Shown here one piece after another: positions 39,101-50,328 of a DNA stretch of 64,000 nucleotides. The stretch is from Formicarius rufipectus (taxonomy: Eukaryota > Chordata > Aves > Passeriformes > Formicariidae), in NCBI GenBank assembly GCA_013399695.1, contig VXAU01000964.1, positions 62,001-126,000 on the forward strand, in the 5' to 3' direction. A model generated the notes under the pieces. The model searched no databases, had not been told where the DNA came from, and was given only the letters and a program-made list of their open reading frames with translations. A program made the position numbers and the translations under genes. Numbering within the stretch: the stretch's first letter is position 1; the number at the start of each line of letters is the position of its first letter.

Positions 39101-40043
39101 AACCAAAACAAAACTCCTGAACAGTGCAAAGTAGAAAAATTTGTAAAATAGATGAGTGCCTATTTTATTTTACAAGAATTATTTAATTTTTGTAACTAGT
39201 GTGTAAACGTTAGCTCTCCCTTTGTTGGCTTAGCTCACTGTTTCATCCATAGGAATGCTATCTCATACAGGAAAAAATTGGTCAATCTCTTGCAAAAAAC
39301 CAAACAACTTCCCACAGGCAACTCCAGTGAATTTATATTCTGTGTGATAGTATCTTGTGGGTTTTATGGAAGTCAGGGTTTTTTTCATCATTATTTTCAT
39401 GCTAGATTCCATAGAAGATTAAAATCGTATAATGCTTATTAATAATGTAACTGATAAGAATTTGAGTGAGAATTTGACATTTCATCTCATGTGCACTTAA
39501 TTTCTTGAAAAAGCCATGTTACTAGTGATAGAAGCAGACTTAGCATAATTAGTGTGCAATAGCAGACAATGGTATGTGCTATACTGGAAGAAACATTTGT
39601 ACTTATAGCAGATTATAAATGTGGACAATAAACAAAAAGCATTTCTCAGGGTATTTCTTCTCTTCCTCTTCACCACCACCCTCTCCCTGTTCCTCACCCT
39701 CCCAGATACAAATCTAGAATAACAGGTATACTTCACAAAGATATTGTGTCTTGGGGCTTAATAATGATTCTCTGAATTTTTAGGAGGAGGAATAATCTGT
39801 AGCATGCACAGTCTCTGCATGTGTATCATAGGCTATGTAACATCTCTAAACTACAGGTACCTGTGTCAGGTGATTATGATGTGTAAGACCAACTCTCCAC
39901 TCCGTTGGAACAGTTTCATACTAGTACATATTATCAAAAGTAATCTGAATGTTTATCAGCATCTTGTAGCACAATAATGGCTCTTTTTACAGTTGCATTC
40001 AGAATCATTTCCTCCTACCCTTTTTTTCTTAATTTGTCCCATC

Positions 40044-40177
40044 CCCAGGAGTGTTCAAGATCAGGTTGGATGGGGCTCTAAGCAACCTGGTGCCATGGAA
40101 GTTGTCCCTTCATGTGGCAAGGAGGGTGGAACTAGATGATCTTGAGATGATCCAACTCAAACCATCCTATGATTCAT
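40044..40177 (+). mobile_element. CR1 LINE 3' terminal fragment
   Basis: A short copy: TCAAGATCAGGTTGGATGGGGCTCTAAGCAACCTGGT ... GGTGGAACTAGATGATCTTGAG ... CATCCTATGATTCAT. Sense orientation, about 130 bases. Confidence 0.9.
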
Positions 40178-41580
40178 TTCTAAGATGAACAGAAATTTCT
40201 CTTGCTCCTCATCATCTCCCTTGGAGTTTTTTAGAGGTGCTAGGTTATGTTTGAGTTGCTATTACCTCCTCATCTCTCATGGGACCAAAGAAGAGAGGAG
40301 AAGCTGCAGTTGCACATGTGACTTTTGTTTCTTGGAACTCTGATGCACGAGTGCAACAAATCCTACTGCAGTAGGACAAGTTTCTGTCAGACATGCTACA
40401 AGAACTTTCTCCTCACCAGCATAGATAAAAGGACAAGATATTTATGGACATCTCAGCCACTGCAGTGTCTCACATGCTTAAAAACAAAGACCCTCCTATT
40501 TTGATGCTTTTAAATGAATATGCCAGCCTATGAGCCATGATGGCTAGAAGGTATAGGCAAATATTTGTTATATGAAACAATAATATAAGGAAGGAAATTG
40601 GGACCTGCATCAGTGCCAGTGGCTTTCAGCACCATTCATCTGCCATAAACCTCAGCATACAGTTTGGCATTACAGCTAGGACAGCCTTGAGTTAGGGTAC
40701 TGCAGCAGGTTTTCTCTCTTTTATTATTTTAGTTTAGGGATTTTTTTTTTTACCTGTATTTTATCATAGCCTTGGAGTGAGACTCCTCATCCAGTTTCAT
40801 CCAAAGGAAAACTCTTCTTATGAACTTATTTGTTAATTGTTTCCAGGGTGAATTTTCTGCTGGGTCAGCCAAATAAACAGACTTGTTGATGGAACCAATA
40901 GCAGGAAAGTGGCCATGCATGCAGCTGGGGTTAGTAGCAGTGACAGAGCACTGATGGTTAGATCAGTTCAGCTGTAATGTGAAACCACTGTAGTCCTAGG
41001 CAGTTTAACAATGATGTCTCAGACAACTTCAGTCCATATAAAGTGATCCCACTTCCACCCTGGCTGTCTTAAATGTTACCACTCCTGGCTGCTTGTTTCC
41101 AGTCCCTCATTTCCACTGTCATAAACACCTTTGCTTTTCTGGTCCTGCAGGGAGCTAGTTCAGGGCACTAAACCAGCAAGAAAACATTTTTTTTCTTATA
41201 GTACTGCTCTTCTGATACAAGGTATGTCAGACGTGATTATCCTCCCTTACCAATGAACCAGGTCACTCCTCTTCTTTGCAATGTACGACATGAGAATGCA
41301 CAGTAGTCCATCTGTCCAAGGTCCTGTCTGTGCAAGTAGGCCCTGTCCTGGGTACAGTTTTGTTAAGCATCTGAAAGTGTTTTCTTCCTCAGATTCAAAA
41401 AATGCCTCCTATAATGAAAGGATGATGCTAATCGGGATTTAGAAGATTGTGCTCCCTTTCTTTCTCTAACCTCTCAACATTTCTTCATTGAAATTTTTCA
41501 ACATCTTGAGGATTTTTGTGATTATTTCCTTTCTTTTGTCCGTGTTATAATTTCAAGTTTTTAAATTTCTTGTGTTTCAG

Positions 41581-41722
41581 TTGCGATCAGACTCAGAGCT
41601 TGGCCAGGACATCCTGAATGACTGCCTCACAATCCAGCCCCTCCAACAAGCCCTATCACCACATGATGCTGCAGATGATTCCATGGGACACTCCCAAGGG
41701 CCTGCTCACGATATTTACCCAG
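41581..41722 (+). CDS. GLIS3: GLIS3 coding exon downstream of the zinc fingers
   Basis: This exon encodes 47 residues plus one base (phase 0 in, phase 1 out), beginning LRSDSELGQDILNDCL and ending DIYP. It continues the basic stretch after finger 5 and then moves into an acidic, glutamine/proline-containing segment (TIQPLQQALSPHDAADDS). The LRS..EL..D.L.DCLT.QPLQ pattern corresponds to human GLIS3 after the fingers, as I recall that protein, and is not found in GLIS1, so it is the first good paralogue-level evidence. The acceptor is TGTTTCAG (41580), preceded by a T-rich tract; the donor is CAG|GTATAG. Retention of the following intron would add only a few codons before a TAG at about 41740. 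It follows a 14.6 kb intron. Confidence 0.93.
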
Positions 41723-44291
41723 GTATAGAAGAAGACAGATAGAAAGCTCTTGTATTATTGCTCATTTGAGATTGGGGATTATTTTGCAGAGTAGGTTGTA
41801 CTCTGAAATCCGTATCTATCTCATAAGAAGGATAGAATCTCCAAAGTAATATAAAAATACAGATTTTTGAACATATCCTTTGATGTTTTTTGGAGGGACT
41901 CAGGGCGAACTGTACTATATCCGTGAAAAGATCTACTGCAATGTAGAGCAGTTTTTTGGTCTGTTGGCATTTGACTTCTGCTAGCAATTCTCTGCTACCA
42001 TTCCATGTATACATTCTGAAAATATTAAACTTTTATTAACATCACAGAATTTTTCCTCTTACTCTTCCTTGTTCATGGATCACATATAAGTTTTCCAATT
42101 GATCTATATTTATGAACTTAAATGCAGCATTATGAACTCTCATGACTATACCAATAAACACATTAATACTGTAAACATAATAATCCTATTTTATTGTTTC
42201 AGTTGAATATTGGAAATTTTTATATTAAAATACCTAACTTGGTCATACTTACTTAAATGTACAATTGTTGTTCACATTTCAACTAAATTTGAAACAATTG
42301 GTAAGTTATGAGTGATAATACGTCTCAAAACTCAAGACAACAATGGACAGGATGTTAATATTTTAAATGGAGTATTTTAGTCATTGTGAAGGCATCTGTT
42401 TTAAACTGTCATGCAGAATGCATTACATCTTCTATCAGTTCAACTTTTAAGTGAGAACTAGATATAAGAAGTGAATGAATTGGCTGCACTAATGTTTGGT
42501 GCAGTGAGGAAAATGGCATTACATGAAGTGGCCACTTCAGTAGGTAGTTCTGTTTTATTCAGAAACTTGTAAAGCTATCCTTTCTATTTTTATGTTTTTT
42601 GTCAAGGTTATTGAGGCTACTTTTTGTAGTTTCATTCATGCATTGTCTTTCAGTACTTGGTGTTTACAGCACTTCTAACTGTGGATGTTGTTTGATATAG
42701 TAATTTATTTTGGTTGTTTCTTACTTGGCACTGCTTCCTGTTGTGTGGCAATTTTCATAGTATTAATCAAAGTACTTGAAAATTTCTCGTAGTTTTATTC
42801 ACTAATGTTGTTTCACATCAGTTAACTGAGGATATTATGTCAGGGATAGAGTAATACATGTCACTGCATTTTGACAACCACCCAATGCAACAGAAAGGAA
42901 TGGTTTCATTAACTACTCATCAGGAGCTGCTACATAATAGTATACTCTGTGAATAAATGAGCTAACTCCAACAGGCAGGAAATTATTTTATTGAAATGAT
43001 GACATGAAAATTATTCATGACCCAAGGAGAGAAAAGTAAAATAATATGAAAGCTAAAGTGTCCTGCCTTACAGAAGGTACACTTCAAAATTCTCTGAAAA
43101 CAAAACTTTTTGTAAATGTAGCAAAAAACTTTGAGACTTATGAAAAATAAAATATGTAACTTTGAACTTACTTAAGTGTGATCTTACTAATACAGTGATG
43201 TAGCATGACAAGTCCTTTGTGTAAAACTAACATAAAAATTATGTTTAAAGGTCTAAAGAGACAGAGAGGCATAGAGATAGCACCTAGGTTTTAGTTTTTA
43301 AAAATACATTGACATTTGGGTTTATTCAGTTCACAGAATGAAGATGTGCGCAATTAATTAACAATAAGAATATACAGATGATTTTTTTTTCTACTATGTA
43401 ATTGTATGAACTTCCTTTGTATAGTGCAATCTGAAATACCTAATGCTGGAAGAATCATAAGTAATGCAATACAAAGAAAATATAAGGCTTTACTGTGCTG
43501 TTTGGTTAAAACTTGTCTATTTCATATTTAAGCATAAACCAGAATGTGGAATTCATGTATGAATAGTTACTGAATATCACACTCAACTCTGCTCTAGAGC
43601 TAGCAATACTACTGAAGTTTGGCAAGTGCATGATTTGCATCTGTAAAATTACAGAACTTACTTGAATTCTAAGCAGTTTTTAAATAATCCCTTATGCTGT
43701 ACTGTGAAACTTTGGCCTAACTACTTTTATGCCTGTGACTTAAGTTGTGCTTTGCTCAAGTAACACTTTTGTTTGTGGGATTTTTTTCCCCCACTGACAT
43801 AGTACTAAACTAGGTGCTCTGTGAACATAATAATTAAAAATTCAATCCCTGTGGAGTTTGTATCTTAAGATAATTTTAGGAAAGTAGGTAGGTACAACAG
43901 GCAGGTAAAGGATAGAGGACACCTCAATACTGTAAGGGAAAAAGGAAAAAAAAAAAGAAGAAAGAATGAGAAGGAAGAAGTGACACATGGCCCTTGCCAT
44001 GAAAAATGGAATTGAGTTTGATGCATAGGGAATGGATACAAAAGAGAGAGTGATGTTGGGTTATCAGCAATGAAGAGGATCTCTGTTGTCACCCTTTGGG
44101 CTGGATTTAAGTATTGCATACATATCTAGAAGTCCTGCTAAATGTGATGTGGTCCCAGGTAGGACCATATGCATATTACAGGAAGCTGAAAAGTATTAAT
44201 ATTGTTATCTCACTTAGTTTAAGTAGGATAGTTTATTTCCCCTTTATTTCCCCATTTGTCCTCTTATTAACCAGTTTTACTTCTGAGTTTA

Positions 44292-44389
44292 TGTGTTGAG
44301 TTCTGCTTGGCTCCTCGCCAAACACAGCTGTGAGCTGGTCAGCTCCCCCCAACCCTCCCAACAAAAGGGAAAAAAATTAGTAAAGGAAT

Positions 44390-44420
<31 letters not shown>

Positions 44421-44887
44421 TATTTCATGTATATACAGCTAAATACTATGTACATATAATATAGGGATTCGAAACAAATCCCAAACACCCTGAACACCCC
44501 CCCAAAAGGGAAAAAGGGAAAAGGGGAAAAGGACCAAAAAGGGTAAAAACAAAACAATCCCACACAATCAAATCCCAGGAATTAATTCAGTAGAACAATT
44601 AACACAGAGAAGATCTCGCCAACTTCCTAGAAGAAGTGAGTGCCTTCCCTCCTCTGTCGACAGACAACAGCTCTCAGCCAGACCTGAGCTCAGAGAGATG
44701 AGCCGAGGCCCAAACAGCGAGAACTGCCGGCTCCATGCTGACCCGACAAGGGGGAGAAGAGGAAAGAGCGACCAGGAGAGGAAACTCCCTCTTGTATTAT
44801 ACACCTGATTACGTAAGGGAACGATATGGAATACTTCCTCAGTTACATCCTCAGTTTCTAGGGAAGGCCTACAGACAAACTACAACA
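44292..44887 (-). mobile_element. Solo LTR of an endogenous retrovirus, antisense, flanked by 5-base target duplication GTTTA
   Basis: The element is 596 bases, TG...CA, with identical GTTTA at 44287-44291 and 44888-44892. On its own strand it begins TGTTGTAGTTTGTCTGTAGG, has a TATAATAC promoter box (44794-44801 on the + strand as GTATTATA) and a GC-richer leader. Its 3' part includes an AATAAA-bearing (AAAT)n array (44389-44421). There are no gag, pol or env sequences on either side, so it is a recombined solo LTR. Five-base duplications are usual for several ERV classes, including ERVL-like ones. The small open frame at 44568-44804 is within it. Confidence 0.85.
44389..44421. repeat. (TTTA)n microsatellite inside the antisense LTR
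   Basis: About eight perfect TTTA units; on the LTR's own strand they read (AAAT)n and provide several AATAAA signals. Confidence 0.9.
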
Positions 44888-46169
44888 GTTTAAAATTTCC
44901 ATTTTGAGACAGTGGTTCTTCAAAAATTCATGTAATATTCAGGTTCACATTGTGAAGAAGAGAATGTTTACTGATAGATTAGTGTAAGGAGTGTAAGCAA
45001 CACAGCCACTTGCACCATTTATAGCTCCTTTCATCATGGAACTTCAGAAACTGCAATCCACTGAAATAGAAGACAATGTCTTGAAAGACAGAGATATGGT
45101 CTAAAGATGTCATTGCAGGAACAACTTAATATTTCAGTCCAGACCCCACTTTATTGCTTCAGTACTTGAATGTCTTCCAGTATCTCTGATCTTCCTGCAG
45201 AATACCTGGAGAGGGATACACAGAGACCATCAGTACTCTGAGATGGTCCATGGGGCAGATTGACTTTGAGGACAGGCTTGTTATTTTCAAAATGTGATTT
45301 TGACTTCTACTGTACTTCTTGATGCGTGGTAGCTTCTTGAGTTGAATGTACTGTGGAGTCATCAGACTTACAGATGAGCTGGGTGGGATAAAGGCAAAAT
45401 AGACAATGTTTTATATTTGCTGGGCTTACCACTCAACATAGCACATGCCCACATATTCCTGGCTATAAAATCCTATAAGGAAGCATGGACTCCCAGAGGA
45501 AGGGAGAGGGAAGATTTTGCAGGTGATGCTCCTAAGTTCAAAAACGATTTCATACTTTTCCTTCTGTGCCATAGTAGATCACTTGTTCTCAAGGACCTCA
45601 TAAATATTCCTTAGAAAAATGAAAGGTTAAATTTAGTAATAATAATTTAAAAAAAAAAAAAAAGATTGCAAATGAAAATATGTAACTTTATTGAGCTACA
45701 AAATGAAACCTTCACACTGTCCTACTCTACATATTAAAAACTCTCAGCCCTACTCCATACTGTTGTCAGTGGTAAGACAAGGTACTGTGGGGGCTGCAAT
45801 AGATTGTCCAAGTGCTGATTTGACAGCAATAAGTCCAAGATGCTTACCAATTATAGAATTGTTGGTAATCTGCAAATGAGAGGGTGATTCTTTTGCCTTT
45901 AAATATGTTGCATGAAATTCCAAGGTTCTGGCTTCATTTAAAAGTAACTTCTTTATGCATTAGATTTATAACATTTTAAATGCTACTTTTTTGTCTTCTT
46001 TCTTTTTTTTTTCCCCTAAAGAAACCTTATTCAGAATCATCTTTTTCCCTTCCAACTACCCAGTTTTCTCCTATGCATTATGAGAATGCATGTGAATTCA
46101 GCTTCTCATAGGCAGTCATTAGCAGAGATAATATCATGGAAAATTCTTATTCACTGTTACATTAATACA

Positions 46170-46201
46170 TTTTCTGGATACATGAATATATATCCAGAAA
46201 A
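46170..46201. repeat. Perfect 11-base inverted repeat with 10-base loop
   Basis: TTTTCTGGATA (46170-46180) and TATCCAGAAAA (46191-46201) are exact reverse complements and could form a hairpin or cruciform. There is no adjoining gene signal; it lies 70 bases left of the tRNA-Ser/Leu-like SINE. Confidence 0.75.
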
Positions 46202-46269
46202 GAAAACATAGCTCTTCCCACTGTGTGGCTGAAACTTACTGAGTGTGGCCCAATCTGAGGATCACAAGC

Positions 46270-46270
<1 letters not shown>

Positions 46271-46305
<35 letters not shown>

Positions 46306-46534
46306 CTGGACTTCGCGAATGAGGATTTTGGGATAAGCCTGCGCAATGGATTTTTTAGGTGAGGCACAGTGTGCGCAGAACTGGCCCCACCCCCTTTACT
46401 CCTGAGGCTTATCTGCCATGGCCGAGCACGCTCGGACGGCGACAGCGAGTTCCCCGGGATTCGAACCAGCGTCCTCAGAGGAGGAGCCGGCTCCACAGGC
46501 GGGGGCCTACGCCACTCGGCCAACGCCCGCCGCC
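46271..46534 (-). mobile_element. tRNA-Ser/Leu-like SINE with (CAA)n tail
   Basis: Read on the minus strand, the element starts GGCGGGCG and has a perfect Pol III A box TGGCCGAGTGG (46512-46522) and B box GGTTCGAATCC (46457-46467). The spacing implies the long variable arm of class II tRNAs (Ser/Leu). About 150 bases of non-tRNA body follow, ending in (CAA)n (46271-46305 as GTT on the + strand). The tail is not the CR1 octamer and not plain poly(A). Trinucleotide tails of this sort are typical of RTE-clade mobilised SINEs. GC content is far above the surrounding intron, suggesting a young or CpG-rich insertion. I could not find clear target duplications. Confidence 0.75.
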
Positions 46535-46977
46535 TCTCAAGTGTAACATCTCAGATTAAGATTAAGGAAAAAAACCAGCAGACAGAAAAGCAATAGTGTC
46601 AGGTTGTTGAGCAATCCTGGGAGCCCACGTGGGTCAGAGCACCAGGGGAAGACCTCGCCTTGTCCTCTCTGCCACCAAATGACAAAAATGTGGCACTGCA
46701 GCCACGCCTGTAACACGAGCTGGGGCAGGATCACAAACTGTACTTACCTTGTAAATGATGCTGTAGGTTGAACTTTTAAAGGTTTACAGAGGAACAGCGT
46801 CCACAACTTTTTTGAGTTTTTTGTTAGTTTGGGGTTGTTTGGGTGTTGGTTTTGGTTTATTTTTCCCCAGAATATCTAAATCTTTCTACAAGTGCCTTAA
46901 CTGTGTTAGTTTTTCTTGTATTGATAGAGAGAAAAGCTTTCTTATAGGAAGCCTTTTTGCTAAGTAGTCACAGACTT

Positions 46978-47212
46978 ATAGAATCATAGAATGGATTTCG
47001 TTGGAAGCAATCTTAATGATCCTCCAGTTCCAGCTCCCCTGCCATGGGCAGGGACATCTTTCCCTAGACCAGATTGCTCAGAGGCCCATCCAGCCTGGCC
47101 TTGAGCACTTACAGGGACAGAATATTCACAACTGCTCTGCACAACCTACTCCAGGGCCAAACCATGATCATAGTAAAGAGTTTCTTCCCAATATATAATG
47201 TAATTCCCTTCT
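46978..47212 (-). mobile_element. CR1 LINE 3' fragment
   Basis: The + strand reads ATAGAATCATAGAATGGATTTCGTTGGAAG, then CCTGCCATGGGCAGGGACATC, CCATCCAGCCTGGCCTTGAGCAC and GTAAAGAGTTTCTTCCC. A clean antisense CR1 3' end. Confidence 0.93.
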
Positions 47213-49755
47213 CTTTTTGTTTAAAATCCACTTAAAAGTAACACTTAGCTCTGCATATTTCTGTGTGGACCTACCTGATGGTGCTGTATGGGAGTCACTG
47301 AGCAAGCTGGTTGCCATGAACATTTGTTCAGTTTCATACCATTTAGATCAGGTATTTAATGGGATCAGGCACTGAAAAGACATACCTTGTGCAGATATTT
47401 CCTGTCAGCACTTTAAGCAAGCATCCCACACGTAGCAACTGACCCATTGGAAAAGCCTGCCATATACAGAGCTCCCAAGAAAAAGTGGTCAGGTTGTCTA
47501 GCAGTTTCTAAAAAGTTTTCTATCAGTCTTTATTAGTTAAAGGACCTGTCACTGACAATATTTTTGACTGATATAAACCTCTACATTGCTAATGCCTGGC
47601 AATGTTTCCCATTCAGGTGGTATTTTCAAAATTCAGGTAATAGCTTGAACTAATGTCCTGTCTACACTGAGAAGTTTTAGTAGTTGTATTTTCACCAGGC
47701 AGAAGCTGCCAATATTGCAATTTCACTTCATTGTGTGCCCACAGAGGTGCTCTTGTCAGCACAGTATCTTGAAAGAAGGTGGCACTGACAAAAGATGTGT
47801 TGCAGTGCCAACAGGTGCTCCCTGTCTCTGTTTTTATTTAGACAACCAGGATGTTGCTTTGCAATGTACTGATGTGTCAAATACTCCCTCTGCTTATTCT
47901 GTCAGAATGAATGTTTTGTTGTTTTACAGTATTTTCTTCTGTGCTGCATGTAAGTATAAAATAAGAAATTTGAAAGTTCATTCCTTTGTTTTTACCTCTG
48001 CATTTGTCTTCATGCTACCCTGAGAGATGGGTATGAAGAAAGTGACTTCTGGGGTGCATTAGCAAAGTGGAAAGAAAACATTCCTCAGTCTCACTGGAGG
48101 GGATTCTACCTCAGCCCTTTCTTTGTGAGTTACTCTGCTGTCTTAAGTCATATTTCATCTACCTGTGGGGTCGGCATCCTCTGTGCCTCTGTTAAGATCC
48201 TACTGTGAGATGTCTGCTATCACTTGGGTTGCGATTAGGAGGCTCTGATCCATATCCAAACTAGCAAACAGTACAGGTTAGTGCCAAGGTCAGCCTCCAC
48301 TCATCCAGCTTTCCTACAAGTGTGGCTCATGACAATGTCTCGTGACCTAAGTATTGGCATTACCTCTGCAGATGTTTTTACTCTCAGAGTGGTTTCCTGT
48401 GTGTCATCTTACACTGTTTGTCATTTCCACCAGCTGAAAGATGTCCAGGACTGCTCATTCATGAGGCTACAAGCATACACTCCTGAGCCTTTCCTTAACT
48501 ATGCCTTAACCTGGTGAATAACCAATGTGTCAAAATGAAGGCTTGTAAAGACTCACAGAGTCTTTCCAGAAATAGGTTGAGGACTTGGGAGGTGAGGTGA
48601 ACTTTTCACTCTTTTGATCTTGTGCAGCAAAATTCAAATTGTGACTTGTGAAATAATTTTCTTGAAGACTTGTACATGCTGGGGTTACTCCTAAAGGAGT
48701 GTTCTTTCTGCTAGGATTACAGCATCCATGCAGGTATGTTACCCTAGAAAGGTGTTTTACCAGTGACAGTGCCCTCTGGGGAACTGGTTTAAATTCTAGG
48801 ATTTTGTCAGTAAATTTGAGTCATCAGCTACAACCTATTCACTAATATAATGTAATTTTTATAGGTAGAATTTTATTCTGTAAACTAGGCCAAACAATGT
48901 TTTTTTTTTCCTTTTTAAGAGACAGGAAGATATGACAGGCAAACAGTAAGAAATCATTTTTATCTTGTAGGCAGCCTATCTAATTCCTTTCCTGGGTTCA
49001 TAAAGTATTCAGAGTCATGTATTTGACTGGCATTCAACATCAGCATAAACTGCCTGAGATAGGTGTCAGCAAAACTAGTTTGGTAACTGGATTTTCAGAT
49101 ACACAAAAATTTATTTTTTATTTTATTTAAACAACTTTTGAAAACAAGGTTAAAGGATTTGGAATCAGATAATTAGGACATTTTAACAAACTTTGTTTAG
49201 TCTTCTAGAACCCTTCTTTATTGGAAAGTGTACAAAAGTAACCTCATAGAAAATTATTAAACTGTTAATGATGGTTTAAGGTTTTTGTATATATTATTGA
49301 GGAGTTTGGGGCAACAACAGCAACATTACTGTTCAAGAAATGTGGGATTTTTACCCCTGAGGGGAAAATGTAGGAAGTATTTCACATTTTGAGAAACTCT
49401 GCTTTCTGCTTACCAGCCCCAAAAATATATATTTTAGGAAGTATTTGACACCTCTTCTACAATACCAATGTGTTGAAGATTTTCAGCCATAGTCAGATAA
49501 AAAATTCCACAACAAGGAACATCGTTATGTCATGCCTAGTTTTATGGAAGTGCTATTTGAAAGCAGCAAGGAATATTTTTTTTTCATGTGAGTTGTTCTT
49601 CTTCCATCTGAGCAGAAAACAATACTTAAGAGAAATGAATTGATTGCTAAGAACTGGCACTGCAGCATTACAAAAGCTCTTACCTGTTGGTGTTTGGTCA
49701 GGTAATAGTATTGTTGGCTGCATGATGAAGGTTGTTTCTCTTGTTTTGCTTTCAG

Positions 49756-49921
49756 CAGCTGTGATCCCCAGCACACAGAAAAGTCAAAGTGGTACAGCAG
49801 CTGGGGCAGTGTCCTTGGCCCACCCCAGCAGCCACCACTCCCCAGGACATCATAATGCACAGGGTAGTCCTCTCCATCCTCCACCCCAGATACCTCTTCT
49901 CTCAGCTGTGGACTCAGACAG
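49756..49921 (+). CDS. GLIS3: GLIS3 coding exon: Ser/His/Pro-rich linker of the C-terminal region
   Basis: Phase 1 in, phase 2 out. With the preceding G the exon reads A-A-V-I-P-S-T-Q-K, then SQSGTAAGAV, then a low-complexity stretch rich in Ser, His and Pro (HPSSHHSPGHH) and a QIPLLSAVDSD end. The SGTAAGAV...SPGH..QGSP pattern matches the C-terminal region of human GLIS3 as I remember it. The segment is probably disordered and part of the transactivation region. The acceptor is a tandem TTCAGCAG, so the exon may begin at 49756 or 49759, which adds or omits one alanine; I chose the first AG. The donor CAG|GTAAGA is ideal. A 243-codon open frame on the opposite strand (49525-50256) overlaps the exon but shows no sign of being a gene. 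Confidence 0.92.
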
Positions 49922-50292
49922 GTAAGACCAGTCCCAGTATTTCCAGCACTGCCAGGATGGGTGGAAACTGAGTGGTCATTGTACAGAGTCAGTGGTGGCA
50001 GCCCCCGCCTAACAACTGCTCTGGGTATGGGTTTATCAGGGGAAAAAGAGGGAAAAGGGACAATGTTATTCCAGCCTAGGCAGGGACACTTTCTATCTGT
50101 CTCTGTTTTGGAGACTTCCTCCAGTCCCCTCTTGACCTTCATAGATGGCCCAAGAAAGGAAAATAGTAGGGCTGGGAAACTGAACATAGAGGACCCCAGC
50201 CATACCTTACAGCATGTGGGCCCCATAGTTCTGTGTACTTGTGGGAGGAGAGTCATATTCTGTCAATATTCTCTCAGTACTAAGGAACTTGG

Positions 50293-50328
50293 CTTTTTTG
50301 GTTGGTTGGTTGGTTTGGTTTTGGTTTT
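50293..50328. repeat. T/G-rich low-complexity tract (TTGG units)
   Basis: TTTTTTGGTTGGTTGGTTGGTTTGG, the complement of the CCAACC-type tract at 2589. Confidence 0.8.

Larger units (their letters stand above)
27010..41580 (+). other. GLIS3: GLIS3 intron, 14.6 kb
   Basis: A phase-0 intron with GTAAAT donor and TGTTTCAG acceptor. It contains CR1 fragments at about 30152-30555 (-), 32451-33125 (-) and 40044-40177 (+), and a comparatively GC-rich unexplained patch at about 27990-28095. The remaining stretches (27010-27990, 28100-30150, 30560-32450, 33130-40040, 40180-41580) show only AT-rich sequence, homopolymers and short chance open frames. Confidence 0.88.
41723..49755 (+). other. GLIS3: GLIS3 intron, 8.0 kb
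   Basis: A phase-1 intron with donor GTATAG and a TTTGCTTTCAG acceptor that is followed by a second CAG. It carries a solo LTR (44292-44887), a tRNA-Ser/Leu-like SINE (about 46271-46534), a CR1 fragment (46978-47212), a perfect 11-base inverted repeat (46170-46201) and an unexplained GC-rich segment at about 46590-46740. The stretches 41730-44280, 44895-46160 and 47215-49750 show nothing I can name. Confidence 0.88.

Noticed and set aside
46236..46523. Minus-strand open frame with a polyglutamine run
   Set aside because: The glutamines are the (CAA)n tail of the tRNA-like SINE; the rest is SINE body.
46440..46534. A functional tRNA-Ser or tRNA-Leu gene
   Set aside because: The A and B boxes are intact, but the acceptor stem is not closed and the sequence continues into a SINE body with a trinucleotide tail.
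49525..50256. Longest open frame in the window, 243 codons on the minus strand over a GLIS3 exon
   Set aside because: It runs across the exon and both flanking introns, has no recognisable domain and no promoter or splice support. The GC-rich exon on the other strand explains the lack of stops in part of it.
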